DNA from: Brevundimonas sp. MYb52
GTDB taxonomy: Bacteria > Pseudomonadota > Alphaproteobacteria > Caulobacterales > Caulobacteraceae
Length of the DNA: 64,000 nt
NCBI RefSeq assembly: GCF_002979535.1
Contig: NZ_PCPB01000001.1
Coordinates: 186,001-250,000 of the forward strand
Direction: 5' to 3'
The notes under the pieces: generated by a model
The model's input: only the letters and a program-made list of their open reading frames with translations
The model's database searches: none
Told to the model about the DNA's origin: nothing
Translations under genes and position numbers: made by a program
Shown: positions 32,580 to 43,800 of the stretch, in pieces
Layout: each line of letters opens with the position of its first letter
How positions within the stretch are numbered: the first letter of the stretch is position 1

Positions 32580-34306
32580 TGGCTTTGACGATGACCAAGA
32601 AGGGGCTGCTCGGCGGCCTCGCCGCCGCCGTGCTGATCGGGGCTGCGGCTCCGGCCGCCGCCGCGGGCTGGTGGCAGGCGGACTACGCCTATCGCACGAA
32701 AATCAACCTGAACGCCCAGGTCGCCGGCGTGACCGGCGAGGTGGCCCGCGCCCCCGTCCTGATCCGTCTGCACACGGGCAATTTCGACTTCGCTGACGTG
32801 AAGGCCGACGGCTCGGACCTGCGCTTTGTGGCGGGCGACGACCGCACGCCTCTGGCCTTCCACATCGAGAAGTGGGCGCCCGCCGAGCAGCAGGCTCTGG
32901 TCTGGGTCGACGTGTCGAACCTGAAGCCGGGCGCCGCCGCGGCCATCTACGCCTACTACGGCAACGAGAAGGCTGAAGCCGGTCAGAACGCCGCCGGGAC
33001 CTTCGGCGCCGACTACAGGCTGGTCTGGCACTTCGACGGCGCGGGCGCGCCGCAGGACGCCACCTCCAACGGCCTGAACGGCGTCGGCGGCGAGGTCCGC
33101 AACTCTGGCGGTCTGATCGGCCAGAGCCTGACGCTGGACGGCGCCGCCGCCGTGTCGGTTCCGGCCGAGGCCTTTGCACAAGGGCCGGTCTCGGTCAGCT
33201 TCTGGGTCAAGCCCGGCTCGGACGGTCAACTGCTGGGTCTGTCGGGCCTCAGCCTGATCTCGGAAGGCGCGACCCTGTTCCTCGACGCTGCCGGTCAGCG
33301 CAGCGCAGGCGCTGCGCTTCCGACTGGAACCTGGGCCCATGTCGCCCTCGTCAACGACGGTCAGAAAACGAGCCTGTTCGTCAACGGCCAGCCGGCCGGC
33401 GAGGTCGCGGGCGCATTGTCGGCAGGTCCCGCCGTTCTGGGTCAGGGCTTCACCGGCGAGATCGACGAGTTCCGCGTGGCGGGCGTGGCCCTGCCGCAGG
33501 CGGCCTTCCAACTGGCGGCCGCCAGCGAGGGGCAGGGCGCCAAGCTGCTGACCTTCGACACGGCCGAGCAGACCGAGAGCGGCGGCCACAACTATTTCGG
33601 CATCCTGTTCAAGGCCCTGACGGTCGACGCCTGGGTGGTGATCATCATCCTGGGCTTCATGCTGGCCCTGGCGATTTGGGTCATGATCACCAAGGGGCTG
33701 ATGCTGGGGCGCACCACGCGCGCCAACGAAGAGTTCCTGGACGTCTATCGCCAGTCGGCCCGCGCCTCGAACGGCCATGACGGCCTTGGCGCCCTGCCGC
33801 CGGCCCTGACTGAGCATTCGCCGCTGGCGCGCCTCTATCAGATCGGTCGTCAGGAACTCGGCCAGCGTCTGGCCGAGGGCAAGGCGTCGGGCAGCCGGTT
33901 CGCCATCCGTCCGCAGTCGATCGCCGCCATCCGCTCGGCGCTGGACGCCGGTCAGGTGCGCGAGAGCCAGAAACTGAACAAGTGGATGGTGCTGCTGACC
34001 ATCGCCATCTCCGGCGGTCCCTTCATCGGCCTGCTGGGCACGGTTCTGGGCGTCATGATCACCTTCGCCTCGGTGGCGGCGGCGGGCGAGGTCAACATCA
34101 ACGCCATCGCCCCCGGCATCGCCGCGGCCCTGCTGGCCACCGTCGCCGGTCTGGCCGTCGCGATCCCGGCCCTGTTTGGCTACAACTACCTGCTGAGCCG
34201 GGTCGAGGACGTCACCGCCGACAATCAGATCTTCGTCGACGAGCTGGAAAAGCGCATCGCCGAAACCTGGCAGGACGCCCCTGTCGCCGCCCTCGCGGCG
34301 GAATAG
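32579..34306 (+). CDS. DUF2341-LamG-ExbB/TolQ/MotA proton channel fusion
   Basis: 575 residues in three parts. A signal peptide leads to a DUF2341 domain (about 30-140, YRTKINLNAQVAGVTGEVAR), then a LamG/concanavalin-like domain (about 145-325, LDGAAAVSVPAEAFAQGPVS). Last is an ExbB/TolQ part with transmembrane helices at about 349-371, 468-497 and 509-537 (GPFIGLLGTVLGVMITF). Ordinary ExbB is about 230-250 residues and has no large N-terminal part, which here would lie in the periplasm. ExbD and TonB follow. The gene overlaps TpsB by one base (TGATG). The lectin-like domain might bind peptidoglycan, glycan or the passing exoprotein; that is inference. Confidence 0.9.
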   Translation: MALTMTKKGLLGGLAAAVLIGAAAPAAAAGWWQADYAYRTKINLNAQVAGVTGEVARAPVLIRLHTGNFDFADVKADGSDLRFVAGDDRTPLAFHIEKWAPAEQQALVWVDVSNLKPGAAAAIYAYYGNEKAEAGQNAAGTFGADYRLVWHFDGAGAPQDATSNGLNGVGGEVRNSGGLIGQSLTLDGAAAVSVPAEAFAQGPVSVSFWVKPGSDGQLLGLSGLSLISEGATLFLDAAGQRSAGAALPTGTWAHVALVNDGQKTSLFVNGQPAGEVAGALSAGPAVLGQGFTGEIDEFRVAGVALPQAAFQLAAASEGQGAKLLTFDTAEQTESGGHNYFGILFKALTVDAWVVIIILGFMLALAIWVMITKGLMLGRTTRANEEFLDVYRQSARASNGHDGLGALPPALTEHSPLARLYQIGRQELGQRLAEGKASGSRFAIRPQSIAAIRSALDAGQVRESQKLNKWMVLLTIAISGGPFIGLLGTVLGVMITFASVAAAGEVNINAIAPGIAAALLATVAGLAVAIPALFGYNYLLSRVEDVTADNQIFVDELEKRIAETWQDAPVAALAAE

Positions 34307-34320
34307 GGGAGCGCTGATCC

Positions 34321-34731
34321 ATGCAGGTTCAGGGCAAGAAACCCTATAACGAGATCAACATCACGCCTCTGGTCGACCTGACCTTCGTGCTGCTGATCAT
34401 CTTCATCCTGCTGACTACGGCGGCGGTGCAGGGCATCAAGGTCGACCTGCCGTCGGCGTCGTCGTCCCAGGTGCTGGATCAGCCCAAGTCGCGGGTCATC
34501 GCGGTCGCCAATGACGGCACGGTGTCGATCGACGCCGTTCCCGTCTCGATGGCCGAGCTGGAGCAGGAACTGCGGACCTCCATCGCCTCGACGCCGGACC
34601 TTCCGGTCATCCTGCGCGGCGACCGGGCGGTGCAGTACGACCAGATCATGCAGGTGCTGGACCTGTGCTCCAAGGTCGGCGTGGGCAGCCTGGGCATGGC
34701 CTCGACCCGCCCGCCCGGCGGGGGAGCCTGA
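34321..34731 (+). CDS. exbD: ExbD/TolR-family proton-channel subunit
   Basis: 136 residues. Short cytosolic N-terminus (QGKKPYNEINITPLVDLTFV), one transmembrane helix and a periplasmic domain. Asp19 at the start of the helix is the conserved proton-path residue. It forms a complex with the ExbB fusion just upstream and the TonB just downstream. The 14-base gap and shared direction indicate one operon. Because it lies inside a two-partner secretion locus, it is probably dedicated to that system or its receptor. Confidence 0.93.
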   Translation: MQVQGKKPYNEINITPLVDLTFVLLIIFILLTTAAVQGIKVDLPSASSSQVLDQPKSRVIAVANDGTVSIDAVPVSMAELEQELRTSIASTPDLPVILRGDRAVQYDQIMQVLDLCSKVGVGSLGMASTRPPGGGA

Positions 34732-34736
34732 GCGCC

Positions 34737-35426
34737 ATGACCTACGCCTTCATGGCGGATGATCCGCCGCCGCCGCGTCGTCGGCGCAGGATCAACTGGC
34801 CGGTGGTCGGAGCGGTCGCGGTGCTGATCGCGCTGCTGGCTGCGACCTTCCTGCGGCCTGGCTCGGTCAGCGAGCGTCAGCGCGAGGACAAGACGGTGCG
34901 GGTGGTCCTGCCGCCTCCGCCGCCTCCGCCTCCGCCGCCCGAGGTGGCGCGGGAGAAGCCGCCCGAACCCACGCCGACCCCGATGGATCAGCCGGTCGAG
35001 GATACCCCGCCGCCGCCGGACGCGCCGTCCGAGCCGACGGTCGGAGACAGCGCCCTGACCGCCCGCGAAGGGGCTGGTCCATCCAACTACGGCCTGGCGC
35101 GCGGCGACGGCTCGGGCACCCGCATCGGCGGGCGTCCGGGCGGCGGCGACGGTGGTTTCGGCGCCTATGGCGAACTGACCCGCCGCGAGGTGACCCAGGC
35201 GGTTCAGGGTGAACGCGACCTCAGTCGGGGTCGCTACTCCGCCCAACTGGCCGTCACGGTCGATGTTGAGGGTCGGATCACCTCGGTCCGCCTGCTGCGC
35301 GGCACCGGCGACGCCCGCCGCGACGCCGCCCTGCAACGCGCCCTGACCGGCGTGAAGCTCTCCCGCCGCCCGCCCGACGGCCTGCCCGTCATGCGTATCG
35401 AACTGAACGCCCGAAGCGGCGCCTGA
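34737..35426 (+). CDS. TonB-family energy transducer 2
   Basis: 229 residues. Basic N-terminus, a transmembrane helix (about 19-41, WPVVGAVAVLIALLAATFL), a proline tract (PPPPPPPPPPEVAREKPPEP) and a C-terminal TonB domain (about 145-225, YSAQLAVTVDVEGRITSVRL, then GDARRDAALQRALTGVKLS). It starts five bases after ExbD. With the ExbB fusion and ExbD it is a complete energy module. The C-terminus ends in a short-chain form like that of the YP_ TonB subclass seen near TPS loci. Confidence 0.9.
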   Translation: MTYAFMADDPPPPRRRRRINWPVVGAVAVLIALLAATFLRPGSVSERQREDKTVRVVLPPPPPPPPPPEVAREKPPEPTPTPMDQPVEDTPPPPDAPSEPTVGDSALTAREGAGPSNYGLARGDGSGTRIGGRPGGGDGGFGAYGELTRREVTQAVQGERDLSRGRYSAQLAVTVDVEGRITSVRLLRGTGDARRDAALQRALTGVKLSRRPPDGLPVMRIELNARSGA

Positions 35427-35446
35427 CCTTCCTGGGGATTACCGTA

Positions 35447-37165
35447 ATGAACCGTCCTAACCGCCTGAAACCGGCCCTGATGGCCTGTGCCGCGGGCCTC
35501 AGCCTGCTGGCCGCCCAGCCGGCCTTCGCCCAGACCGTCGATTCCACCAAGCTGCTGGAACTGATGGTCGCCAAGGGGCTGGTCACCCGCGAGGAGGCCG
35601 ACGGTCTTCTGGCTCAGGCGACCGTGGCGCCGACGCCTGCGCCAGTTCCCGCCGGCGGCGTGGCCAATGGGGTGCAGACCATCCCCTATATCCCGCAGGT
35701 CGTCCGCGATCAGATCAAGGAAGAGCTGCGCGCCGAGCTGGGCACCCAGGCGCAAGCCCAGGGTTGGTCGGCGCCCGGCCAGACGCCGGAATGGACGCGC
35801 GGCATCACCCTGTCGGGAGATGTGCGGGTGCGCGGCGAAGGCGTCTTCATGGACGACAACAACGCCGACATCTTCGTCGACTACGGCGCGATCAACGCCG
35901 GTTCCGGCCAGAACATCAACGACAAGACGCCGGGCTATGTCGGCCCGCCCTACCTCAACACCCTGGAAGATCGCCAGCGCGCCCGCATCCGCGCCCGCTT
36001 CGGTCTGAAAGCCCAGATCGACAGCTGGATCTCTGCGGAAGTGCGCGTCGCCACCGGCAACGACACCTCGCCGGTCTCGACCAACCAGACCCTGGGCGGC
36101 GGCGACGAGTTCGGCAAATACGCCCTGTGGCTGGACCGCGCGGCCATCCGCCTGACGCCGGTGAAGGATGTGGCCCTGGACTTTGGCCGCTTCGCCAATC
36201 CGTTCTGGACCGGGGATCTGGTGTTCGACGACGACATCAACTTCGATGGCGTGGCGGTATCGGCGCGTCGCGCGCTGAACCCCGAGTTCGCCGTTTTCGG
36301 GACCGCCGGCGCCTTCCCCATCTTCAACACCGACTTCAACTTCGGCTCACGCAATGCGCCAGAGGGCAAGGGCGGGCCGTTCGAGAGCCGCGACAAATAC
36401 CTGCTGGCGGCTCAGCTGGGTCTGGACTGGACGCCGCGCGACGACATGCGGCTGCGCGCCGCGGTCGGCTATTTCAACTTCGACGGGGTCGAGGGCGAGG
36501 TGTCCAAGCCCTGCCAGTTCTACGAAACCGTCTGCGACACCGACCCGACGCGTCCGCAGTTCCAGCAGTTCGGCAACACCATGTTCCCGATCCGCAATGT
36601 GGTCGCCGATCCGCTGAACCCGATCACCAGCCCCGAGAACCAGTATTTCGGACTGGCCTCGGCCTATGAGGTGCTGAACGTCCGCGCCAGCCTGGACTTC
36701 AACGCCTTCGACGGCGTCGGCTTCCGGGTCGAGGGCGACTTTGTCGAGAACCTCGGCATCGACAACGCCCTGATGCGTCTGCGCGCGGTCAACAACCTGG
36801 GGCCGTCGACGACCATCCCGGACCCCACCAACACCAACGGCACCGTGACCCTGCCGGGCGCCTGGGATGGCGGTTCGTCGGGCTGGTCGGTCAAGCTGAC
36901 GGCGGGCAAGCTGGACCTGGCTTCGCGCGGCGACTGGAATGTCCACGCTGGGTATCGCCGTCTGGAATCCGACGCGGTTCTGGACGCCTTCACCGACAGC
37001 GACTTCCACCTGGGCGGGACCAACTCTCAGGGCTGGATGGTCGGGGGCGCCTACGCCTTTGGCAAGAACACGGCGATCAGTGCGCGTTGGCTGTCGGCCG
37101 AGGAGATCGCCGGGGCGCCGCTGTCGTCGGATCGCCTGCTGATCGACCTGCTGACCCGGTTCTGA
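35447..37165 (+). CDS. Putative outer-membrane porin
   Basis: 572 residues. Signal peptide (cleavage near AFAQT, residue 26), a short helical oligomerisation stretch (STKLLELMVAKGLVTREEAD) and a long barrel with alternating Tyr/Phe/Leu strands ending SSDRLLIDLLTRF. The pattern fits the putative-porin (Porin_5-like) family. The product probably lets small phosphorus-containing or other solutes pass, or serves as a surface partner in this cluster. It starts 20 bases after the TonB gene. The exact substrate cannot be told. Confidence 0.8.
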   Translation: MNRPNRLKPALMACAAGLSLLAAQPAFAQTVDSTKLLELMVAKGLVTREEADGLLAQATVAPTPAPVPAGGVANGVQTIPYIPQVVRDQIKEELRAELGTQAQAQGWSAPGQTPEWTRGITLSGDVRVRGEGVFMDDNNADIFVDYGAINAGSGQNINDKTPGYVGPPYLNTLEDRQRARIRARFGLKAQIDSWISAEVRVATGNDTSPVSTNQTLGGGDEFGKYALWLDRAAIRLTPVKDVALDFGRFANPFWTGDLVFDDDINFDGVAVSARRALNPEFAVFGTAGAFPIFNTDFNFGSRNAPEGKGGPFESRDKYLLAAQLGLDWTPRDDMRLRAAVGYFNFDGVEGEVSKPCQFYETVCDTDPTRPQFQQFGNTMFPIRNVVADPLNPITSPENQYFGLASAYEVLNVRASLDFNAFDGVGFRVEGDFVENLGIDNALMRLRAVNNLGPSTTIPDPTNTNGTVTLPGAWDGGSSGWSVKLTAGKLDLASRGDWNVHAGYRRLESDAVLDAFTDSDFHLGGTNSQGWMVGGAYAFGKNTAISARWLSAEEIAGAPLSSDRLLIDLLTRF

Positions 37166-37173
37166 TCCGCGCC

Positions 37174-37713
37174 ATGACGACGGTCTTCGCCCATCTGTGT
37201 TCGTCCCTTCGCCTCGTCGTTTACGGCGGGACGCGGGGATGCGCCTGGGCGCAGGTCGCCGTCGGACGCTTTCGGTTCGTCGTCTCGCCTGGTTCTCGCC
37301 CGTCCCGGGGCGAGGCGACGCGGGCGGACCGCTTCGGCCCATCCCCGGCTGGAGCGGTCCGCCTCCTTCTTCCGCTTCTGGTGGCGTTCTCGCCCGTCGC
37401 AGCCGTGGCCCAGCAGGCGCCTACTTCGCCGTCACCCGCCGACGTGTGCGTTCAGGTCGATGTCGGCGGCGACCGCGCCGGTCATCTGGACTGCGCGGCC
37501 GAGGCCCTGCAACGCGCCGCCCGTCTGGCCCAGAGCCAGGCCCGCGCGGCCTTTGAAGCGCCGACGCCCGATGCGCGTGCGCCCGACCTGACCGTCGGCG
37601 TCGCCAGCCAGACGGCGGCGCGTCAGCGGTTCGGCTCCAACTTCGGCCTGTCCGTCCATCCCCAGCGTCCCGTCCGGCCCGTGCCGACGCCGCGACCGGG
37701 AGGACGGCCATGA
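37174..37713 (+). CDS. Hypothetical protein of the two-partner secretion locus
   Basis: 179 residues from the ATG at 37174, eight bases after the porin stop. An Arg/Gly-rich first 65 residues is followed by a hydrophobic helix and an AVAQQAPTS signal-peptidase-like site near residue 80, then a short Ala/Arg-rich mature part with two cysteines (DVCVQVDVGGDRAGHLDCAA). The true start may be later, for example a GTG around residue 60, giving a normal signal peptide. It shows no domain. Its position between porin and exoprotein suggests a helper or lipoprotein-like small periplasmic part. Confidence 0.5.
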   Translation: MTTVFAHLCSSLRLVVYGGTRGCAWAQVAVGRFRFVVSPGSRPSRGEATRADRFGPSPAGAVRLLLPLLVAFSPVAAVAQQAPTSPSPADVCVQVDVGGDRAGHLDCAAEALQRAARLAQSQARAAFEAPTPDARAPDLTVGVASQTAARQRFGSNFGLSVHPQRPVRPVPTPRPGGRP

Positions 37714-37822
37714 GTCGCTTCGCCCTTTTCCTTTCTCAGATCGTCGGCGCGTCGCGCCCGATCTGCTTCCCCCTTCGCCAGACGGCCGCGTGCGCGGCCT
37801 CTGCTCCTCTGGAGATCGCCCG

Positions 37823-40800
37823 ATGATCCGTCTCGATTCGCGTTCGCTGCGCCGCCGCCTGCTGGTCGGCGCCTCGCTCGGCTCCCTGATCGTCGCCGGC
37901 GCGGCCGAGGCCCAGAACCGGGGCGGCTTCGGCAGCCGGGGCGGGGCGGGCGCCAATCCGACCGCCGCCGTGACGCAGGCCATCCAGGCCGAGGTCGGTC
38001 GCGCGACCCAGGCCAGCAGCGCCAGCCAGCGCGCGATCGCTTCGTTCGCTCGCGCCGCCGCCACGCGTCAGGCGATGACCGATGCCCAGGCCGCCGCCCG
38101 CGCCGCCGCCCTGGCGGCCCAGAGCAACATCCCCAACGGCTTGGGGCAGGGCGGGCTTCAGGTCGCCGAGGGCGTGACCTTGGACCCCAGCCTGTGGGTC
38201 GGCGCCAATGGTCCGACACAGACAACCGGAACGGACGGCCGCACCACAGTCACCGTCGGCCAGACCGAGCAAAAGGCCATCCTGACCTGGGACAGCTTCA
38301 ATGTCGGGCGCGAGACGGATCTGGTCTTCAACCAGAAGGGCAATTCCAACTGGGTCGCGCTGAACCGCGTCACCGACGCCAGCGCCGATCCGACCAAGAT
38401 CCTGGGCAGTATCAAGGCCGACGGCTCGGTCTATATCATCAACCGCAACGGCGTCATTTTCGGCGGCGCCTCGCAGGTCAACGTCCGCAACCTGATCGCC
38501 GCTACGGCGAACATCTCGGACATCCAGTTCCTTGAGCGCGGCATCTACGCGACCGAGACGCCCAGCCCCAACTGGTGGGAGCCGCCGATCCTGATGCCGT
38601 CCTTCACCAACGCCGGCGGCGCGGTGAAGGTCGAGGCCGGCGCGCAGATCAACACGACCAAGCCGGCCACGGTCGTCGAGGGCGGGGGCTTCGTGGTCCT
38701 GATGGGGAACGAGGTCGAGAACGCCGGCTCCATCGTCACGACGCGGGGCCAGACCCTGTTGGCGGCGGGCGACAACTTCATCCTGCGACCGGGCTATGGC
38801 ACCGCCGTCAACCAGGCCTCGACGACGCGGGGGCACGAGGTCGCGGTCACGCTGAACACCGGCAGCACCGCCGGCCGCGTGATCAACAGCGGCGTGGTTC
38901 AGGCGGCCGAGGGCGACATCACCCTGGCCGGGCGTCATGTGGTTCAGGACGGCGTCGCTATCGCCACCACCTCGGTCAACACGCGTGGCACCATCCACCT
39001 GTTGACGGACCTTAGCGACGCCCAGTCCAGCGTCACCCTGACCGGCGACAGCCTGACCTTGATCCTGCCGGAACTGGACAGCGACGCCACGGCGACCAAC
39101 GCCCAGCGCGACGCCCTTCTGGCCGAGTCCGCCAAGGCGCCGGGCGTCCCTAATCTGCTGAACAACCAGGGCATCAACCGGCTCAGCTACATGCTGCCCG
39201 ACCGGAAGGACATGTCGCGCGTCGAGATCGCCACCGGCGGAACCGCGGAGTTCCAGACCAACTCTCAGACCATTGCCCAGGGCGGTCAGATCGCCGTTAC
39301 GGCGATGACGCGCACCACGGTTCAGGACGGCGCCGAGTTGAACGTCTCGGGCGTGCGCGACGTGGCCATGGACATGGCCTCGAACAATCTGAAGGTGAAC
39401 ATCCAGCCGTTCGAGCTGCGCGACTCGCCGCTGAACCGCGAAGGTGAGGGGCTCAAGAACAACGACGTCTGGATTGATATTCGCGATCTGATCCTGATGC
39501 CCAGCGGCACGGGCGGGCATGAAGGCGACCGTTATTACACGCCGGGCGGCCTGATCGAGGTTGGCGGTCATCTGGGCAATACCGCCCACGGTATTGGCGA
39601 ATGGGCCGCCCAGGGCGGCACCATCGCCGTCTCCAGCAATGAGATCGTGGTCCACAAGGGGGCGGTGTTCGACATCTCGGGCGGGTCGATCGACTATGCG
39701 GCCGGCTACATCCAGTCGACGCGGATGCTGGGCTCGGACGGCAAGCTCTATGACCTGGGCAAGGCCCCCGTCGGCGTGAAGATGCTCGCGGTCGGCAATG
39801 CCTTCATCGTCAATCACGATCGCTGGGGCGAGGCCTTCCAGGAGGTCTATGCCCAGCCCCTGTTCAGCTCGGCGCGCAGCGTGCGCTGGGAGGCTGGCTA
39901 TACGGTCGGACGCGACGCGGGCGTGCTGTCGCTGTCGGCGCCCACGGTGCTGTTCGACGGCCAGATCGTCGCCGACGTGGTGGTCGGAGAGCGTCAGACG
40001 GGCGAACGGCCCACGGTGCCGCCCGTAATCAAGGACGGCTTGACCTCGGGCGCCTTCCCCGAGCGTCTGGATGGCTATGACCTGCCGCAGAACGTCACGC
40101 CGCTGGCGGGCGGGCTCTACATCGGCGCCAAGCTGCATCAGACCTATGTGCCGCAGACGGCGCAGGAGGTTCCGTTCGCCAACACCGTGATCCTGGGCGC
40201 GGGCGGCGGCTCGGTCGGGGTCGAGAGCGGCGCCGCGCTGGCGCCGAACCTGTTGAACACCGTCCTGCTGTCGGCAGACGCCCTGAGCGACGCCGGTCTG
40301 GGCTCGCTGCGCATCACGGCCGGCGCGGTCAAGGTTGAGGGCGACCTGACGGTCAGCCCCGGCGGCGATATCGCCGTGCGCGCCGAGACCATTGCGGTCG
40401 ACGCCGACATCACCGCCCGCAGCGGTTCGATCTCGCTGGCGGCCATTCCGGCGTGCGGAACCGGCTGTGCGACGATCACCGACCTGACGGTGGGGCAGGG
40501 CGTGACTCTGGACGCCAGCGGCCTGTGGGTGAACCTGAAGACGGGCGGCGACGCCCGCGACCTGGCCCATCTGACCGGCGGCTCCGTCATGCTGGAAAGC
40601 CGTCAGGGGGACCTGACCCTGTCGAAGGACAGCCTGATCGACGTCTCGGCCGGGGCCGCCATCCTGCTGGACGGCAAGACGGTCGGCGCCAAGGGCGGCT
40701 CGGTCGGTCTGGCGATCGGCGCGGAGCCGCGCACGGTCATGGGGCAACTGACGCTGGGCGGCGCCATTCGCGCCTATGGCTCGGGCGAGAATGCCGGCGG

Positions 40801-43800
40801 CACGCTGACGGTCTCGGCCGCCGGTCGCCCGATCACCATTGGCCAGGCCGTGCTGGGCGGCGGCGATGAACTGGCGGCGGGCGAAGCCGCACCGATGGAC
40901 CTGCAACTGCTGGAAGAGCTGGTGCTGAAGGCGGGCGACGCCCTGCCGTTCGACTACAGCTACACAGTGGACAAGATCGCGGCGGGACAACCGCTGCCGG
41001 GCGCCACCTATGTCGAATTCAACGCTGTCACCCTGACCAGCGACTGGACGGTGCCGGACGGGCTGGAGGTCTATGACGCCGACTACAACGTCTACTATGG
41101 CGGCTCGGTCTTGCCTGCGGGAACCTATCTTGAGTTCGGCTATGGCCAGGTGGAGGCCGGCTTCATCGTCCCGGTTGAAGTCTGGCCGAACGGCATCAGC
41201 ATTCCGCCGGTCGCCTACACCTATGCCAAGGGCGAGATCCTTCAGGCCGACCTGACCCTGCCTGTCGGGCGCACGATTACCGCCGGCACGGTGTTCGAGA
41301 CCGCCGTCAAGGTCGCCAAGCCGCTGCATCTGGAAGCCGAGCTCTTCCAGACCGGCTTCTCGCGCTACGACATTCGTGCGGGCGGCGATCTGCACGTCGG
41401 CGGGCAACTGGACGTCAAGGCTCCGGTGCGCCGCTTTACGGCGGACAGCGTCAACGTCGCCAGCGGCGCCGCGCCGCAGGACGCCCTGGAACTGTGGACG
41501 CCGGACATGCTGCGCGAGGACGCCGCCAACGGTCGGTTCGTCCAGCGTCAGGGCGCCAGCCTCAGCCTGACGGCCCACGGTCTCAGCGAGCGCAACTGGA
41601 GCACCGGCTACGGCAACCCCGTGACTGACCCCCGTCCGGTCGGCGAACTGGTCCTGGCCGAGGGCGCCAGCATCCGCGTTGATGACGGCCAGTCGGTCAG
41701 CCTGACCGCGATGGAGGGCATGAGGATCGACGGCCGCATCGAGGCGCGCGGCGGCAAGGTGACCCTGCTTGCGGGGCGCGAGGAAAACGAGCGGCGCGAC
41801 TACCAGCCGCCCGTCATCGTCTATGATCCGACCTTGGCCCTGTGGCTGGGCGAGAAGAGCGTCATCGACGTTTCGGGGCGTGGGGTCAGCGTCGTCGGCG
41901 CGGACGGCGCGCGCTACGGCCATGTCTCGAAGGGCGGCGACATCACCATCGGCGGCCAGAGAGCGGCCTATGTCGTGGTGCGTCCCGGCGCCGTGCTGGA
42001 CGCCTCGGGCGCCGCGACCGAGGTCGACTACCTGACTTCGACCCTGACGGGCGAGAAGCAGGCCCTGACCATCGCCACCGACGGCGGCGCGATCCGCTTC
42101 CAGTCGCAATACGGGATCTTCCTGGACGGCGACATGCGGGCCAATGCGGGCGGCGCGGGCGCTTCCGGCGGCCTGTTGTCGATCAAGCTGACCACTCCCT
42201 ATGTGGCGCAGATGGGCCTCGGCGCGCGCGACATGCCCGACTACATGCGCCGTCTGCGCAGCATCATCCTGGGCCAGGAGCAGGACAGCGGTCTGACGGC
42301 GAACCTGCAATACGGCGACTGCATCACCGGCTGCTGGACGCCCGGCCAACTGGCCGCCGACGCCCTGGCCGCCAATGAGGGCATGGCCGATCTGGTCGGT
42401 CAGGCCCGCATTGGGGTGGATCAGATCACGGCGGGCGGCTTCGGCAGCCTGACGCTGGACTCGTCGGACGTCGTCCTGCTGGACGGGGCGGTCAATCTCA
42501 ACCTGACGCGAAACCTGAGCCTGGCGGGCACCATCGGCGCGATGGGCGATAGCGCGGACCTGGATAGCAGCCTCAGCGCCGCCTACGTCCGCCTGGTCTC
42601 GGCCGGGGCGATGAACGGCAACAATCTGGTGCGCAGCGAAGACGGCCGCGCAGCCCTGTTCAAGATGCCCGCGATTGGCGAGGGCCGGCTGACCATCACC
42701 GGCGGCCTGGTCGACATGGGCAGCGCCCGTTTCGGCATCAACGGCTCGATCGGCCTCTCGGGCGGTCGCCAGCTTGAATATGATTACGCCGCGCACCGTC
42801 AGATCGACGTGGTCAGCCGCAGCGACATCCGTATGACCGGGGGCGACGTCAATGCGATGAGCAACATCGCGCTGACCGCCGCGCAAATCTATCCGATGAC
42901 GGGTGTGAACGCCGGCATCTATGCTGGCCGCTACAGCTACAGCTTCCCGGGCACCACCAATATCTACAGCTCCCTGGTGCCAGGCGGCACGGTCAGCTTC
43001 CACAAGCTGGAGGGCGCGACGCCCGCCGCGCCGCTATCGCTCTATGGCTCGCTGGCCGTGGGCGCCGACATCATCAACCAGGGCGGGGTTCTGCGCGCGC
43101 CTCTGGGCCTGATCACCCTGGGCGTCGGCGGCGACAAATACGTCCCCGGCATTGATCAGGTGCAGCCGGGTCAGACCTACTGGACCGGCGTGTCGGTCAC
43201 GACCTCAGAGGTGAACCTGTTGCCGGGCAGCCTGACCTCGGTCAGCGCCAAGGATCTGGTCATCCCCTATGGCGGCACGATCGACGGCCTGATCTGGCGT
43301 CTGAACGGCGCCGACCTGAAGGGCACGCTGGCGAGCCAGGGCGTCGTGGTGGTGGGGTCGCTGCGGGCCGACGAGGGCTCGGTGCTGGACCTGTCGGGGG
43401 GCGGCACGCCGTCCGGCGCGGGCTTCATTCCCGGTCGCGGCGGTTCGGTCGATGTCCTGAAGACGGCCCTGGCCAATGTGAACCCGGCGTTCGCGGGTCT
43501 GAGCCACGCCGATAACAAGGTCTACGCCATCGTGCCGTCCTATGGCGCTGCGGTCGCGCCGACGACCATCGACGGCCATGCCCAGCCGGGCATCGGCCAG
43601 CAGATCGTCATTCCGGCCGGCGTCGAGGGACTTGCGGCGGGCGTTTATACCCTGCTGCCCGCTGAGTATGCGCTGATGGCCGGCGCCTTCCGGGTCGAGT
43701 TGGGCGCCAATATGCCGGCCGGGTCCGGTCGACTGACGTCACTGGCGGACGGTTCGACCCATCTGGGCGTGACCACGGCTGTCGCCAATACGGACGCCCG

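Noticed and set aside
37736..43003. A 1755-codon open frame antisense to the giant exoprotein gene
   Set aside because: Composition is dominated by Ala, Arg, Gly, Val, Asp and His, no domain or ribosome site is visible, and high-GC genes with strong third-position bias often leave the antisense frame open.
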